Positions 42,153 through 50,298 are shown, numbered from the stretch's first letter. The stretch: DNA of 64,000 nt from Agathobaculum ammoniilyticum (GCF_025567315.1 NZ_JAOQJE010000014.1:1-64000); one strand, 5' to 3'. Notes: generated by a model from the sequence alone, not told the origin. Numbers and translations: made by a program.

Positions 42153-42266
42153 TTAGCCCTGCTTCTGCTTATGCTTCGGGTTCTGGCAGATAACCATGAC
42201 CTTGCCCTTGCGGCGGATGATCTTGCACTTCTCGCAGATCGGCTTAACAGATGGTCTTACCTTCAT
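42153..42266 (-). CDS. rpmJ: 50S ribosomal protein L36
   Basis: A 37-residue protein read directly from the sequence: MKVRPSVKPICEKCKIIRRK and then GKVMVICQNPKHKQKQG. The Cys-x2-Cys, Cys and His ligands (residues 11, 14, 27, 32) make it the zinc-binding C+ form. It is the smallest ribosomal protein and helps order 23S rRNA. Preceded by AAATGGAGG-type spacing (GGAGG before the ATG at 42266). It lies between infA and rpsM as usual, but block A follows it. Confidence 0.96.
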   Translation of the reverse strand: MKVRPSVKPICEKCKIIRRKGKVMVICQNPKHKQKQG

Positions 42267-42365
42267 GACATTTTACCTCCATCAAAAATTTTGGTGGGAT
42301 GGGACACCGGAAAACCGGCGACCGCTGGCGCTCGGGTCACATACGCGCCTCCGCCCGCTTTTGGG

Positions 42366-42584
42366 TCACTTGGAACGCCAAGTGATACGACCGCGGGTCA
42401 GGTCGTAGGGCGACATCTGAACGGTGACCTTGTCGCCGGGAAGAATGCGGATAAAGTTCATGCGGAGCTTGCCTGAAATATGAGCCAGTATCTTATGGCC
42501 GTTGGGCAGTTCCACCTGAAACATCGCGTTAGGCAGCGCCTCTATGACGGTACCTTCGAGTTCGATTACATCATCTTTTGCCAT
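42366..42584 (-). CDS. infA: Translation initiation factor IF-1
   Basis: A 72-residue OB-fold protein that binds the 30S A site with IF-2 and IF-3. It reads AKDDVIELEGTVIEALPNAM, then FQVELPNGHKILAHISGKLR, and ends GRITWRSK, essentially the family consensus. It is placed between the KOW protein and rpmJ in the spc-alpha junction, with 99 bases to rpmJ. Confidence 0.98.
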   Translation of the reverse strand: MAKDDVIELEGTVIEALPNAMFQVELPNGHKILAHISGKLRMNFIRILPGDKVTVQMSPYDLTRGRITWRSK

Positions 42585-42606
42585 ATATGTGTATTACCCT
42601 CCTCGG

Positions 42607-42885
42607 TCAATTTGCGTCCTCGTCCCCTGTCCAAAGGGAAAGGGCCTTGCGTATGTCGCTGTTGGTCAGGCGGCCGGACTCCAGCAGCTTGCGCGCCGTA
42701 CGCCCGTCACTCGGTCCCTGGTAGCTCACATGCTTGCGGCGCTTGCGCTTGGGACTTTCCGCCCTGCGCGCGCGCCCGTTTGCCAGCAGAAGAAAATCCC
42801 CCTCTTCCGCCATGACAAGCATGAGCCTGCCCTTGTCCCTGCCGGTCAGCGACAGCACGATATCGGCTGTGTGGGCCTCCACCAT
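42607..42885 (-). CDS. KOW-domain RNA-binding protein (L14e-like)
   Basis: A 92-residue protein with an N-terminal KOW motif (VLSLTGRDKGRLMLVM) and a basic middle (GRARRAESPKRKRRKHV). Proteins of this type sit between map and infA in many Clostridia and are annotated as KOW or L14e-like RNA-binding proteins; a ribosomal association is likely but not established. Its start overlaps the map stop by one base (TAATG), showing translational coupling. Confidence 0.85.
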   Translation of the reverse strand: MVEAHTADIVLSLTGRDKGRLMLVMAEEGDFLLLANGRARRAESPKRKRRKHVSYQGPSDGRTARKLLESGRLTNSDIRKALSLWTGDEDAN

Positions 42886-43649
42886 TACAACACCTCACCG
42901 TCGATGCTGGTTAGTATCTCCGGCTCGCCATCCGTAATGGCGATCGTGTTCTCATAGTGGGCGGACAGCTTCCCGTCCCTGGTTTTGACGGTCCAGCCGT
43001 CCGGCAGGACCTTGACGTCATACACACCCACATTGACCATGGGTTCCACTGCGATAGTCATACCACGCTGCAGCCGGATTCCATGGCCCGGATGGCCGAA
43101 ATTCGGTACTTCGGGTGATTCGTGCAGGTTCTCCCCTACGCCGTGGCCGACGTAAGCGCGCACCACCGAAAAGCCGTTTTTCTCCACATAGGCCTGCACG
43201 GCTGCGGAGATATCGGAAACGCGGTAGCCCTCGCGGGCAAATTTGATACCCTCATAGAAGCTCTGCCGGGTCACTTCGATCAGACGCCTAGCCTCCTCGG
43301 ACACCTCACCGCAGGGTACGGTGCAGGCGCAGTCGCCGTGGTAGCCGCCAATATAGGCGCCAACGTCCACTTTGACGATATCCCCCTCCCGCACCACATG
43401 ATGCTTTGAGGGGATGCCGTGGATGACCTCGTCGTTGACCGATACGCAGGCGCTGCTGGGAAAGCCGCCGTAACCGAGGAACGAGGGCTTCGCGCCCGCG
43501 TCCTCGATCGTCTTGCGGACGATCCGGTCGATTTCGCCTGTCGTGACGCCGGGACGGACCGCGTCCGCCGCCGCTTTCCGCGCAAGCGCGGTAATGCGGC
43601 CGGCGACACGCATCCGTTCGAGCTCTTTTTCTGACTTCAAATGGATCAT
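42885..43649 (-). CDS. map: Methionine aminopeptidase, type I
   Basis: A 254-residue dinuclear metalloprotease removing the initiator Met. Metal ligands are visible: Asp in IVKVDVGAYIGGYHGDCACT, His in YVGHGVGENLHESPEVPNF, Glu in TIAVEPMVNVG and the final Glu in HYENTIAIT. The substrate-contacting SVNDEVIHGIP segment is present. It follows adk by three bases in the standard secY-adk-map order. Confidence 0.97.
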   Translation of the reverse strand: MIHLKSEKELERMRVAGRITALARKAAADAVRPGVTTGEIDRIVRKTIEDAGAKPSFLGYGGFPSSACVSVNDEVIHGIPSKHHVVREGDIVKVDVGAYIGGYHGDCACTVPCGEVSEEARRLIEVTRQSFYEGIKFAREGYRVSDISAAVQAYVEKNGFSVVRAYVGHGVGENLHESPEVPNFGHPGHGIRLQRGMTIAVEPMVNVGVYDVKVLPDGWTVKTRDGKLSAHYENTIAITDGEPEILTSIDGEVL

Positions 43650-43652
43650 AGC

Positions 43653-44282
43653 TTACAGACCCAACGCCTGAACGGCGATCTGTTCCGTCTGGCGGATACC
43701 CTGCGTACCATCGATGCTTTTGAGCTTGCCCTGCTTACCATAGTAATCCTTGAGCGGCTCGGTCTGCTCATGGTAGGTTGCCAAACGGTGCTGCACCACA
43801 TCCGGCTTGTCATCCTTGCGGATATGCAGCTTGTCGCCGCACACATCGCAGGTGTCCGCCTGTCTGGGCGGGTTGGCCTTGATGTGGTAGGACGCGCCGC
43901 ACTTGAGGCAGACACGGCGGCCGGTCATACGGCCCTCGATCACCTCGTCCGGCACTTCCAGCGAAAGCGCGCAGTCGATCGTTGCGATCGTATCCAGCGC
44001 CTCCGCCTGCGGGATGGTGCGCGGGAACCCGTCCAGGATGAAGCCATTTTTACAATCCGGCTCGGCAATGCGCTCCTTGAGCATGCCGATCACGACTCCG
44101 TCCGGTACAAGCTGCCCTGCATCCATAAACTGCTTGGCCGACTGGCCGAGCGGTGTGTTGTTCTTGATCGCTTCGCGCAGAATATTGCCGGTCGATACGC
44201 TCGGCACCCCCATCTTTTCCACAAGATAGGACGCAAGCGTGCCTTTGCCGGCGCCCGGAGCGCCCAGTAAAATCAGATTCAC
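43653..44282 (-). CDS. adk: Adenylate kinase
   Basis: A 209-residue enzyme interconverting ATP + AMP and 2 ADP. The P-loop is GAPGAGKGTLAS, the AMP site includes VSTGNILREAI and GFPRTIPQAEAL, and the LID carries CLKCGASYH with a later CDVCGDKL, the four cysteines of the zinc-binding form typical of Firmicutes. It lies 18 bases after secY. Confidence 0.98.
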   Translation of the reverse strand: MNLILLGAPGAGKGTLASYLVEKMGVPSVSTGNILREAIKNNTPLGQSAKQFMDAGQLVPDGVVIGMLKERIAEPDCKNGFILDGFPRTIPQAEALDTIATIDCALSLEVPDEVIEGRMTGRRVCLKCGASYHIKANPPRQADTCDVCGDKLHIRKDDKPDVVQHRLATYHEQTEPLKDYYGKQGKLKSIDGTQGIRQTEQIAVQALGL

Positions 44283-44300
44283 TTCAGTATGCCTCCAGCA

Positions 44301-45590
44301 TTATTCCAAGAAGCCCTTGTGGTGGCGCATGAGCATCTGTGCCTCCAGCTGCTTGACGGTATCAAGCGCAACGCCGACGACGATGATGACCGACGTGCCG
44401 CCCAGAGCCACATTGGAGAGGTTCGGGGAGATTGCGCCGACGATCAACGGCAGAATCGCAACAATTCCCAGGAAGATCGCGCCCACAAAGGTAACCTTGC
44501 CGAGCGCCTTGGTGATAAAGTCGCTCGTCGGCTTGCCCGGACGAAAGCCCGGAATGAAGCCGCCGTTCTTCTTGAGGTTGTTGGAAATCTCGATCGGGTT
44601 GAACTGGATGGAAGCGTAGAAATACGCGAACGCAAGGATCAGCAGTCCGTATACAATAATATAGAACGGGTTGGACTGCGAGAACAGGTTCAATACATGC
44701 CAGCCGACCGTGCCGGCCGCCGGCTGCCAGAACATCGAAACGGTCTGGGGCAGCGACAGGATGGATGACGCGAAAATGATCGGCATAACGCCGGACGCGT
44801 TGACCTTGATCGGCAGGTGGGTGGACTGGCCGCCGTACATCTTGCGGCCGACCACGCGCTTAGCGTACTGCACTGGAATGCGGCGCTCCGCGTTGGACAT
44901 GAACACGATGAACACGACAACGGCCAAGCCGATGACGATCATCAGCAACGCGGAAATAATGCTGCCGCCGCCCTGCTTGAACAGGTTGTACAGCGTCCGG
45001 ATCAGCGACGGGCCGCGGGAAACGATGCCCGCAAACAGGATGATCGAGATACCGTTGCCGATGCCGTTCTGGGTGATGTGCTCGCCCAGCCACATGATCA
45101 GCGCGGTACCCGCGGTGAACGTCAGGATGATCGCGGCCGCGGCAAGGACGCTCGTGTTGGACAGGAATCCGTTGCTGCGCAGCAGCGCATAGTAGGAGAA
45201 GCCCTGCAGAAGGCCGAGGACAACCGCGACATAGCGGGTCCAGGAAGCGATCCTCTTGCGTCCCTCCTCGCCGCCTTCCTTGACCATACGCTCAAGCGCG
45301 GGGATGGCAACGGTCAGCAGCTGCAGGATAATGGACGCGTTGATATACGGCGTGATGGACATGGCGAAGATCGTCGCGTTGGACAGACCGCCGCCGGTGA
45401 ACATATCAAGGTAACCGAGCATCGACCCCGCCACCTGCGACTGCTCAAAGTAGGTCGCCAGCAGCTCGGTGTTGATGAACGGCACGGGGATGCAGGAGCC
45501 AAAGCGGAAGATCAGCAGGATAAACAGCGTATACAGGATCTTCTTGCGCAGCTCCGGCATGTTCCAGGCGTTTTTAAGGGTTTGAAACAC
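44301..45590 (-). CDS. secY: Protein translocase subunit SecY
   Basis: A 429-residue membrane channel with ten predicted transmembrane segments. It has FGSCIPVPFINTE near the start, GGGLSNATIFAMSITPYINASI (plug and TM2 region), the cytoplasmic AERRIPVQYAKRVVGRKMYGGQS loop that contacts SecA and the ribosome, and GTSVIIVVGVALDTVKQLEAQML near the end. Only one base separates it from rplO, as expected for coupled translation. Confidence 0.98.
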   Translation of the reverse strand: MFQTLKNAWNMPELRKKILYTLFILLIFRFGSCIPVPFINTELLATYFEQSQVAGSMLGYLDMFTGGGLSNATIFAMSITPYINASIILQLLTVAIPALERMVKEGGEEGRKRIASWTRYVAVVLGLLQGFSYYALLRSNGFLSNTSVLAAAAIILTFTAGTALIMWLGEHITQNGIGNGISIILFAGIVSRGPSLIRTLYNLFKQGGGSIISALLMIVIGLAVVVFIVFMSNAERRIPVQYAKRVVGRKMYGGQSTHLPIKVNASGVMPIIFASSILSLPQTVSMFWQPAAGTVGWHVLNLFSQSNPFYIIVYGLLILAFAYFYASIQFNPIEISNNLKKNGGFIPGFRPGKPTSDFITKALGKVTFVGAIFLGIVAILPLIVGAISPNLSNVALGGTSVIIVVGVALDTVKQLEAQMLMRHHKGFLE

Positions 45591-45591
45591 C

Positions 45592-46032
45592 TTAAATCAC
45601 CTCGGCCTTTCCGCCTGCGGCTTCGATCTTCTCCTTTGCGGACGCCGAGAACGCCGCGGCCTTAACCGTCAGCTTCTTGGTGAGCGTACCGTTGCCAAGG
45701 ATCTTGATGCCGTCGAGAGCATTCTTGACGATACCGGCCTCGCGCAGCGCTTCTGCGGTGACCTCGGTGCCATCTTCAAACTTCTCCAGAGCGGAAACAT
45801 TGACCGGTGCGTAGGTGGTGCCGAAAATATTGTTGAAACCACGCTTCGGCAGGCGGCGCGCCAGAGGCATCTGGCCGCCTTCAAAGCCCGGGCGGACGCC
45901 GCCGCCGGAACGAGCCCACTGGCCCTTGTGACCGCGGCCCGCGGTCTTGCCGTTGCCGGAACCAGCGCCGCGGCCCTTGCGGTAAGCGGGCTTTACGGAA
46001 CCTGCGGCAGGCGATAATTCGTGAAGCTTCAT
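45592..46032 (-). CDS. rplO: 50S ribosomal protein L15
   Basis: A 146-residue protein. The Gly/Arg-rich N-terminal extension (RKGRGAGSGNGKTAGRGHKGQ) reaches into 23S rRNA and the globular end has GIKILGNGTLTKKLTVKAAAFS. Length and order (rpmD-rplO-secY) are standard; it is three bases from rpmD. No anomalies. Confidence 0.98.
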   Translation of the reverse strand: MKLHELSPAAGSVKPAYRKGRGAGSGNGKTAGRGHKGQWARSGGGVRPGFEGGQMPLARRLPKRGFNNIFGTTYAPVNVSALEKFEDGTEVTAEALREAGIVKNALDGIKILGNGTLTKKLTVKAAAFSASAKEKIEAAGGKAEVI

Positions 46033-46035
46033 GGG

Positions 46036-46218
46036 TTACGCCTCCTCTACAACTTCGAGCAGGTAACCGATCTGCTTAACCTTGCCGCGCGTCTGCGCGT
46101 TGTCCGGCTGAACGGTTACATCGTTGATCTTCTTAAGCCCCAAAGAATGAGCGGTCGCAATGTGCTTATCCAAGCGGCCGACCAGGCTCTTTTTCAGGGT
46201 AATCTTCATGTTAGCCAT
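46036..46218 (-). CDS. rpmD: 50S ribosomal protein L30
   Basis: A 60-residue protein: KITLKKSLVGRLDKHIATAH, LGLKKINDVTVQPDNAQTRG, then KVKQIGYLLEVVEE. This is the bacterial L30 pattern. It lies between rpsE and rplO. Confidence 0.97.
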   Translation of the reverse strand: MANMKITLKKSLVGRLDKHIATAHSLGLKKINDVTVQPDNAQTRGKVKQIGYLLEVVEEA

Positions 46219-46235
46219 TGTGAGTTACCCCTTTC

Positions 46236-46739
46236 TTACAGTTCTTCTACGGCTTTGCCGCGAACCGCCGCCACCTGGGCAGCGTCGCGCAGGCTCTTCA
46301 GGCCTTCCATCGTCGCCGTAACGACGTTCTGCGGGTTGTTGGAGCGCAGGCACTTGGTACGGATGTCCTTGATGCCGGCAGCCTCAACGACCGCACGGAC
46401 CGCGCCGCCGGCGATAACGCCGGTACCGGGGGCAGCGGGCTTGAGCAGAACGCGGCCCGCCCCGAACTCGCCGATAACCTCGTGCGGGATGGTGGTACCC
46501 TTCAGGGAAATCTTGACGAGGTTCTTCTTGGCGTCCTCGATGCCCTTGCGGATCGCGTCCGGAACTTCGGATGCCTTGCCCAAGCCGAAGCCGACCGTAC
46601 CCTTGCCGTCGCCAACGACGACCAGCGCCGCAAACTTGAAGATACGGCCGCCCTTTACGGTCTTGGCAACGCGGTTGAGCGCTACGACGTTCTCGGAGAA
46701 CTCGTCCTCGCGCTTATCGTTTCTATTAAACTGAGCCAT
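46236..46739 (-). CDS. rpsE: 30S ribosomal protein S5
   Basis: A 167-residue protein important for decoding accuracy. It has the dsRNA-binding-like N-terminal domain (EFSENVVALNRVAKTVKGGRIFKFAALVVVGDGKG-TVGFGLGKA) and the C-terminal domain (GTGVIAGGAVRAVVEAAGIKDI, CLRSNNPQNVVTATMEGL). Located between rplR and rpmD. Confidence 0.98.
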   Translation of the reverse strand: MAQFNRNDKREDEFSENVVALNRVAKTVKGGRIFKFAALVVVGDGKGTVGFGLGKASEVPDAIRKGIEDAKKNLVKISLKGTTIPHEVIGEFGAGRVLLKPAAPGTGVIAGGAVRAVVEAAGIKDIRTKCLRSNNPQNVVTATMEGLKSLRDAAQVAAVRGKAVEEL

Positions 46740-46757
46740 GTTTTACCTCCTCCCGAC

Positions 46758-47117
46758 TTAAAACTGCAGGCCGCCCTCACGGGCGCCCTCCGCGAGCTCC
46801 TTCACGCGGCCGTGGTACAGATAGCCGCCGCGGTCGAACACGACGTTCTCAATACCCTTGGCCTTGCAGCGCTCGGCAACCAGCATGCCAATCTTCTTGG
46901 CCGCTTCCTTGTTGCCGCCGTACTCGGTGAAGTCCTTCTCGGCAGTCGAGGCGGAGACTAAGGTGACACCGGCGACATCGTCGATGACCTGTGCATAAAT
47001 ATTCTTGGCAGAACGGTAAACGTCCAGACGCGGACGCTCGGCCGTGCCGCTGATCTTTGCGCGCACGCGCTTGTGGCGCTGCAGACGCGCCTTGTTGGAA
47101 TCCTTCTTCGAAACCAT
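46758..47117 (-). CDS. rplR: 50S ribosomal protein L18
   Basis: A 119-residue 5S rRNA-binding protein: RLQRHKRVRAKISGTAERPR, LDVYRSAKNIYAQVIDDVAG, and AKGIENVVFDRGGYLYHGRVKELAEGAREGGLQF at the end, all consensus. It lies between rplF and rpsE with 18-base gaps on both sides. Confidence 0.98.
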   Translation of the reverse strand: MVSKKDSNKARLQRHKRVRAKISGTAERPRLDVYRSAKNIYAQVIDDVAGVTLVSASTAEKDFTEYGGNKEAAKKIGMLVAERCKAKGIENVVFDRGGYLYHGRVKELAEGAREGGLQF

Positions 47118-47135
47118 TTTTCGCCTCTCCTTTCC

Positions 47136-47681
47136 TTACTTCTTCTTCGCGCCGGTCTTGCCTTCCTTGCGGCGGACATACTCGTCAGCGTAGCGGATGC
47201 CCTTGCCCTTGTAGGGCTCCGGCGGGCGCTTTTCGCGGACTTCCGCAGCAAACTGGCCGACCTTCTGCTTGTCAGGACCGGAGATGATGATCGTGTTCGG
47301 GTTCGGAACGTCGATCGTGATACCGTCGGTTTCGCTCATCGTAACCTGATGCGAGTAGCCGAGGTTCATAACCAGATCCTTGCCCTGCTTGGCGACACGG
47401 TAGCCAACACCCTGCACGCTCAGCTCCTTTTTGAAGCCGTCGGTCACGCCCACCACCATGTTGTGGATCAGGCTGCGGGTCAGGCCGTGCAGCGCGCGGT
47501 TCTGCTTGTCGTCGTTCGGACGGGTGACGAGGATTTCATTTCCCTCCACCGCAACATTCATATTCGGATGGATTTCGCGGGTAAGGGTTGCCTTTGCGCC
47601 CTTCACCGTTACGACGTGGCCGTCGATCTTGACCTCCACACCGGACGGGATGGCAATCGGCATTCTACCAATTCGAGACAT
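47136..47681 (-). CDS. rplF: 50S ribosomal protein L6
   Basis: A 181-residue protein with two homologous domains: SRIGRMPIAIPSGVEVKIDG, then GYSHQVTMSETDGITIDVPN and the C-terminal signature GPDKQKVGQFAAEVREKRPPEPYKGKGIRYADE-YVRRKEGK. It binds near the sarcin-ricin loop. It lies between rpsH and rplR. Confidence 0.98.
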   Translation of the reverse strand: MSRIGRMPIAIPSGVEVKIDGHVVTVKGAKATLTREIHPNMNVAVEGNEILVTRPNDDKQNRALHGLTRSLIHNMVVGVTDGFKKELSVQGVGYRVAKQGKDLVMNLGYSHQVTMSETDGITIDVPNPNTIIISGPDKQKVGQFAAEVREKRPPEPYKGKGIRYADEYVRRKEGKTGAKKK

Positions 47682-47696
47682 ATTTTATACCTCCCC

Positions 47697-48095
47697 TTAC
47701 CATACAAATGCGAGAACTTCGCCGCCGACGTTCAGCTCGCGGGCCTTTTTGTCGGTCATGACGCCTCTCGACGTGGAAATGATGGCAATGCCGAGGCCGC
47801 GGAGTACCTTGGGAAGCTCCTGTGCGCCGGCATAGACACGCAGGCCGGGCTTGGATACGCGCTTAAGGCCGGAGATAGCCTTCTGGCGGCCGTCCACATA
47901 CTTGAGCGTGATGCGGATGATGCCCTGCGTGTTGCCCTCGAGCGTCTCAAAAGACTTGATATAGCCTTCGTCGAGCAGGATCTGGGCAATTGCCTTCTTC
48001 ATTTTGGACGCGGGTACGTCCACGCTGGCATGACGAGCATTGCCGGCGTTGCGGATACGGGTCAGCATATCCGCGATGGGATCAGTGATCTGCAT
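47697..48095 (-). CDS. rpsH: 30S ribosomal protein S8
   Basis: A 132-residue protein that binds the central 16S domain and, in many bacteria, represses the spc operon. It starts MQITDPIADMLTRIRNAGNA and ends STSRGVMTDKKARELNVGGEVLAFVW. A longer frame extends into the leader, but AGGAGAG before the ATG at 48095 and the family start define this one. It is the first gene after the terminator/promoter break at 48.25-48.44 kb, so it heads a second transcription unit. Confidence 0.97.
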   Translation of the reverse strand: MQITDPIADMLTRIRNAGNARHASVDVPASKMKKAIAQILLDEGYIKSFETLEGNTQGIIRITLKYVDGRQKAISGLKRVSKPGLRVYAGAQELPKVLRGLGIAIISTSRGVMTDKKARELNVGGEVLAFVW

Positions 48096-48254
48096 AAATG
48101 CTCTCCTTTTCAAGAAGTTTGGGGGTAGTGCAGCAATCGGAGCGGGGCTGGGTTGGGTCCCCTCTTGATTGGCCTGTTTGCCTCCCACTTTTCTTTACAC
48201 TGCCTGTGGCCCTTCCACAGACAGCGGCCGGGGAAACTGTTTTTTTATAACAGC

Positions 48255-48280
48255 CGATAAGCCCGCAGAGCGGGCTATCG
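48255..48280 (-). promoter_or_regulatory. 5'-end hairpin of the rpsH transcript
   Basis: Stem gata-gcccgc / gcgggc-tatc (one bulged base, loop of three), starting at the predicted transcription start of the promoter at 48285-48314. A hairpin at the very 5' end commonly protects mRNA. Confidence 0.55.
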
Positions 48281-48284
48281 ACTA

Positions 48285-48314
48285 ATTATAGCATGTTTTT
48301 GAACGTTCTGACAA
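48285..48314 (-). promoter_or_regulatory. Internal promoter driving rpsH and downstream genes
   Basis: Minus-strand TTGTCA (48314-48309), 18-base spacer, TATAAT (48290-48285), with TGC just before the -10 giving an extended -10. It lies about 190 bases before the rpsH ATG. Confidence 0.7.
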
Positions 48315-48408
48315 GCAACAAAGTGCATATTTTTATCAAACTTTCGGCTTTCGTTCCCGTCAAAACGCAATAAAAGTGTCTTTGCCGACAAAATACGGCA
48401 AAGTCTGC

Positions 48409-48438
48409 AAAAAAGCGGGCGCATAGCGCGCCCGCTTT
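48409..48438 (-). terminator. Internal terminator downstream of rpsN
   Basis: Perfect 11-bp stem (48412-48422 with 48428-48438) followed on the minus strand by six T. It is 106 bases past the rpsN stop and 95 before the internal promoter, and would separate the S10-type transcript from the rpsH-type transcript. Confidence 0.8.
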
Positions 48439-48474
48439 CGCAATCTTCTCGCGCGAAAGCGCGCAGTTAGGATA

Positions 48475-48533
48475 GAAAACAGAAGCAGGCTTCTGTTTTC
48501 ATCAAAAGTCAGGGCATATGCCTAACCTTTGAT
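48475..48533. repeat. Two-hairpin spacer block D (after rpsN)
   Basis: gaaaacagaagc/gcttctgttttc (48475-48500), directly followed by an atcaaa...tttgat hairpin (48501-48533). These match the order and outer bases of h0 and h1 in block A, but h2-h4 are missing. Confidence 0.5.
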
Positions 48534-48544
48534 CGACGCAAAGC

Positions 48545-48730
48545 TTACCAGGAAGCCTTGCGCACGCCCGGGATCTGGCCTTTGTAGGCCAGCTCGCGGA
48601 AGCAGATACGGCAGATGCCGAAATCACGCAGGTACGCGTGAGGGCGGCCGCAGATCTTGCAGCGGTTGTAAGCACGGGTAGAGAACTTCGGCTTCGCCTG
48701 CTGCTTGAGGATCATCGACTTCTTAGCCAT
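48545..48730 (-). CDS. rpsN: 30S ribosomal protein S14, zinc-binding form
   Basis: A 61-residue type Z S14: KKSMILKQQAKPKFSTRAYN, then CKICGRPHAYLRDFGICRIC, then FRELAYKGQIPGVRKASW. The four cysteines (Cys-x2-Cys twice) bind zinc. It is the last gene before the internal terminator, and is separated from rpsH by a 449-base spacer rather than the usual few bases. Confidence 0.98.
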   Translation of the reverse strand: MAKKSMILKQQAKPKFSTRAYNRCKICGRPHAYLRDFGICRICFRELAYKGQIPGVRKASW

Positions 48731-48746
48731 TTATCATTCTCCTCCC

Positions 48747-49292
48747 TTACTTCTCAAACGGAGCGCCCATCAGCGTGAGCAGCTCTTTCGCTTCTTCATC
48801 GGTCTGCGCGGTGGTGCAGATAACGATGTCCATGCCGCGGACCTTATCGATCTGGTCGTAGGAGATCTCCGGGAAGATCAGCTGTTCCTTGAGGCCCAGG
48901 GCATAGTTGCCGCGGCCGTCGAACGCGTCGCCATTGATGCCGCGGAAGTCGCGCACGCGCGGCAGCGCAACATTGAACAGACGATCCAAAAACTCCCACA
49001 TACGATCATGGCGCAGGGTGACCTTGACGCCTACCGGCATGCCCTCGCGGAGCTTGAAATTCGCGACCGACTTCTTGGCGTGAGTCACGACCGGCTTCTG
49101 GCCGGTGATCGCAGCGATGTCGCGAACAACGGACTCGATGACCTTGGCGTTACCGTTGGCCTCCTTGCCGCAGCCGACGTTGACGACGACCTTGTCGATC
49201 GTCGGGATCTGCATCGTGCTCTTGTACTGGAACTTCTTCATCAGAGCAGGCGCAACGTCCGCAGTATACTTCGCTTTCATATTCGGAACCAT
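48747..49292 (-). CDS. rplE: 50S ribosomal protein L5
   Basis: A 181-residue 5S rRNA-binding protein contacting P-site tRNA. Visible are IPTIDKVVVNVGCGKEANGN, ITGQKPVVTHAKKSVANFKL-REGMPVGVKVTLR, FLDRLFNVALPRVRDFRGIN and LIFPEISYDQIDKVRGMDIVI, all consensus. It lies 16 bases before rpsN and 19 after rplX. Confidence 0.98.
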   Translation of the reverse strand: MVPNMKAKYTADVAPALMKKFQYKSTMQIPTIDKVVVNVGCGKEANGNAKVIESVVRDIAAITGQKPVVTHAKKSVANFKLREGMPVGVKVTLRHDRMWEFLDRLFNVALPRVRDFRGINGDAFDGRGNYALGLKEQLIFPEISYDQIDKVRGMDIVICTTAQTDEEAKELLTLMGAPFEK

Positions 49293-49311
49293 TTATTGCA
49301 ACCTCCTCTTC

Positions 49312-49629
49312 TTACAGCGTCTCGCCACAGTGCTTGCACACCGTCAGCTTCGCGCCGTTCTCGGCAAACTTGTGCGCAACACGGGTCGGCTTGTTGCACT
49401 TCGGACACACGCGCATGACCTTGCAGGCACGCAGCGCGCCCTCGCGCTCGATGATACCGCCGGTCTCGCCCTGGCGGCGGGGCTTGGTGTGGCACTTGAT
49501 CATGTTCACACCCTCGATCACGACCATCCCCTTCTTCGGGTTTACGGACAGGACCTTGCCGCGCTTGCCCTTTTCCTTGCCGGAAAGAACGACTGCGGTG
49601 TCGCCCGTCTTTACATGCAAATTATTCAT
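49312..49629 (-). CDS. rplX: 50S ribosomal protein L24
   Basis: A 105-residue KOW-domain protein starting 50S assembly: LHVKTGDTAVVLSGKEKGKR, GKVLSVNPKKGMVVIEGVNM, and a C-terminal zinc-ribbon-like pair CPKCNKPTR and CKHCGET, a form common in Firmicutes. It lies between rplN and rplE. Confidence 0.98.
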   Translation of the reverse strand: MNNLHVKTGDTAVVLSGKEKGKRGKVLSVNPKKGMVVIEGVNMIKCHTKPRRQGETGGIIEREGALRACKVMRVCPKCNKPTRVAHKFAENGAKLTVCKHCGETL

Positions 49630-49644
49630 TTGTTGGCGACCTCC

Positions 49645-50013
49645 TTACAGTACTTCCGGAGCAAGCGACAGGATCTTCATATAGTCCTTGTCACGCAGCT
49701 CACGCGCGACAGGCCCGAAGATACGGGTGCCGCGGGGGTTTTTATCGTCACGGATGATAACGCCGGCGTTCTCGTCAAAGCGGATGTAGCTGCCATCCGC
49801 GCGGCGCAGGCCCTTTACGGTGCGGACGATCACAGCTTTGACCACGTCGCCCTTCTTCACGCCGCCGCCCGGAGTGCATTTACGCACCGAGCAGACGACC
49901 ACGTCACCGATATTGCCGTACTTGCGTGCGGAGCCGCCGAGAACACGGATTACCTTCAGTTCCTTCGCGCCGCTGTTGTCAGCCGCGCGCAGAAAAGTTT
50001 CCTGCTGAACCAT
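49645..50013 (-). CDS. rplN: 50S ribosomal protein L14
   Basis: A 122-residue interface protein: MVQQETFLRAADNSGAKELK, VIRVLGGSARKYGNIGDVVV, KKGDVVKAVIVRTVKGLRRADGSYIRFDENA and RIFGPVARELRDKDYMKILSLAPEVL. Complete and standard; between rpsQ and rplX. Confidence 0.98.
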   Translation of the reverse strand: MVQQETFLRAADNSGAKELKVIRVLGGSARKYGNIGDVVVCSVRKCTPGGGVKKGDVVKAVIVRTVKGLRRADGSYIRFDENAGVIIRDDKNPRGTRIFGPVARELRDKDYMKILSLAPEVL

Positions 50014-50025
50014 GTGCTCTCCTCC

Positions 50026-50283
50026 TTACTTTGCCTTCTCGATGATCTCGACCAGGCGCCAGCGCTTATCCTTGGACAGCGGGCGGGTCTCCATCACCTT
50101 TACCTTGTCGCCGATGCCGCACTCGTTGTTCTCGTCGTGCGCCTTCAGCTTATAGGTGTGCGGAATAACCTTCTTATACAGAGGATGCGCTACGCGATCC
50201 TCGATCGCGACGACAATGGTCTTGTCCATCTTGTCGGAAACGACCTTGCCGACTCGCGTTTTGCGTAATGCTCTTTCGCTCAA
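50026..50283 (-). CDS. rpsQ: 30S ribosomal protein S17
   Basis: An 85-residue OB-fold protein: RKTRVGKVVSDKMDKTIVVA, IEDRVAHPLYKKVIPHTYKL, AHDENNECGIGDKVKVMETR, PLSKDKRWRLVEIIEKAK. Standard length and order between rpmC and rplN. Confidence 0.98.
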   Translation of the reverse strand: MSERALRKTRVGKVVSDKMDKTIVVAIEDRVAHPLYKKVIPHTYKLKAHDENNECGIGDKVKVMETRPLSKDKRWRLVEIIEKAK

Positions 50284-50298
50284 TTCGTTTCCCTCCCT

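Noticed and set aside
48295..48310. Second LexA box at GAACGTTC near the rpsH promoter
   Set aside because: The half sites touch each other without the required four-base spacer.
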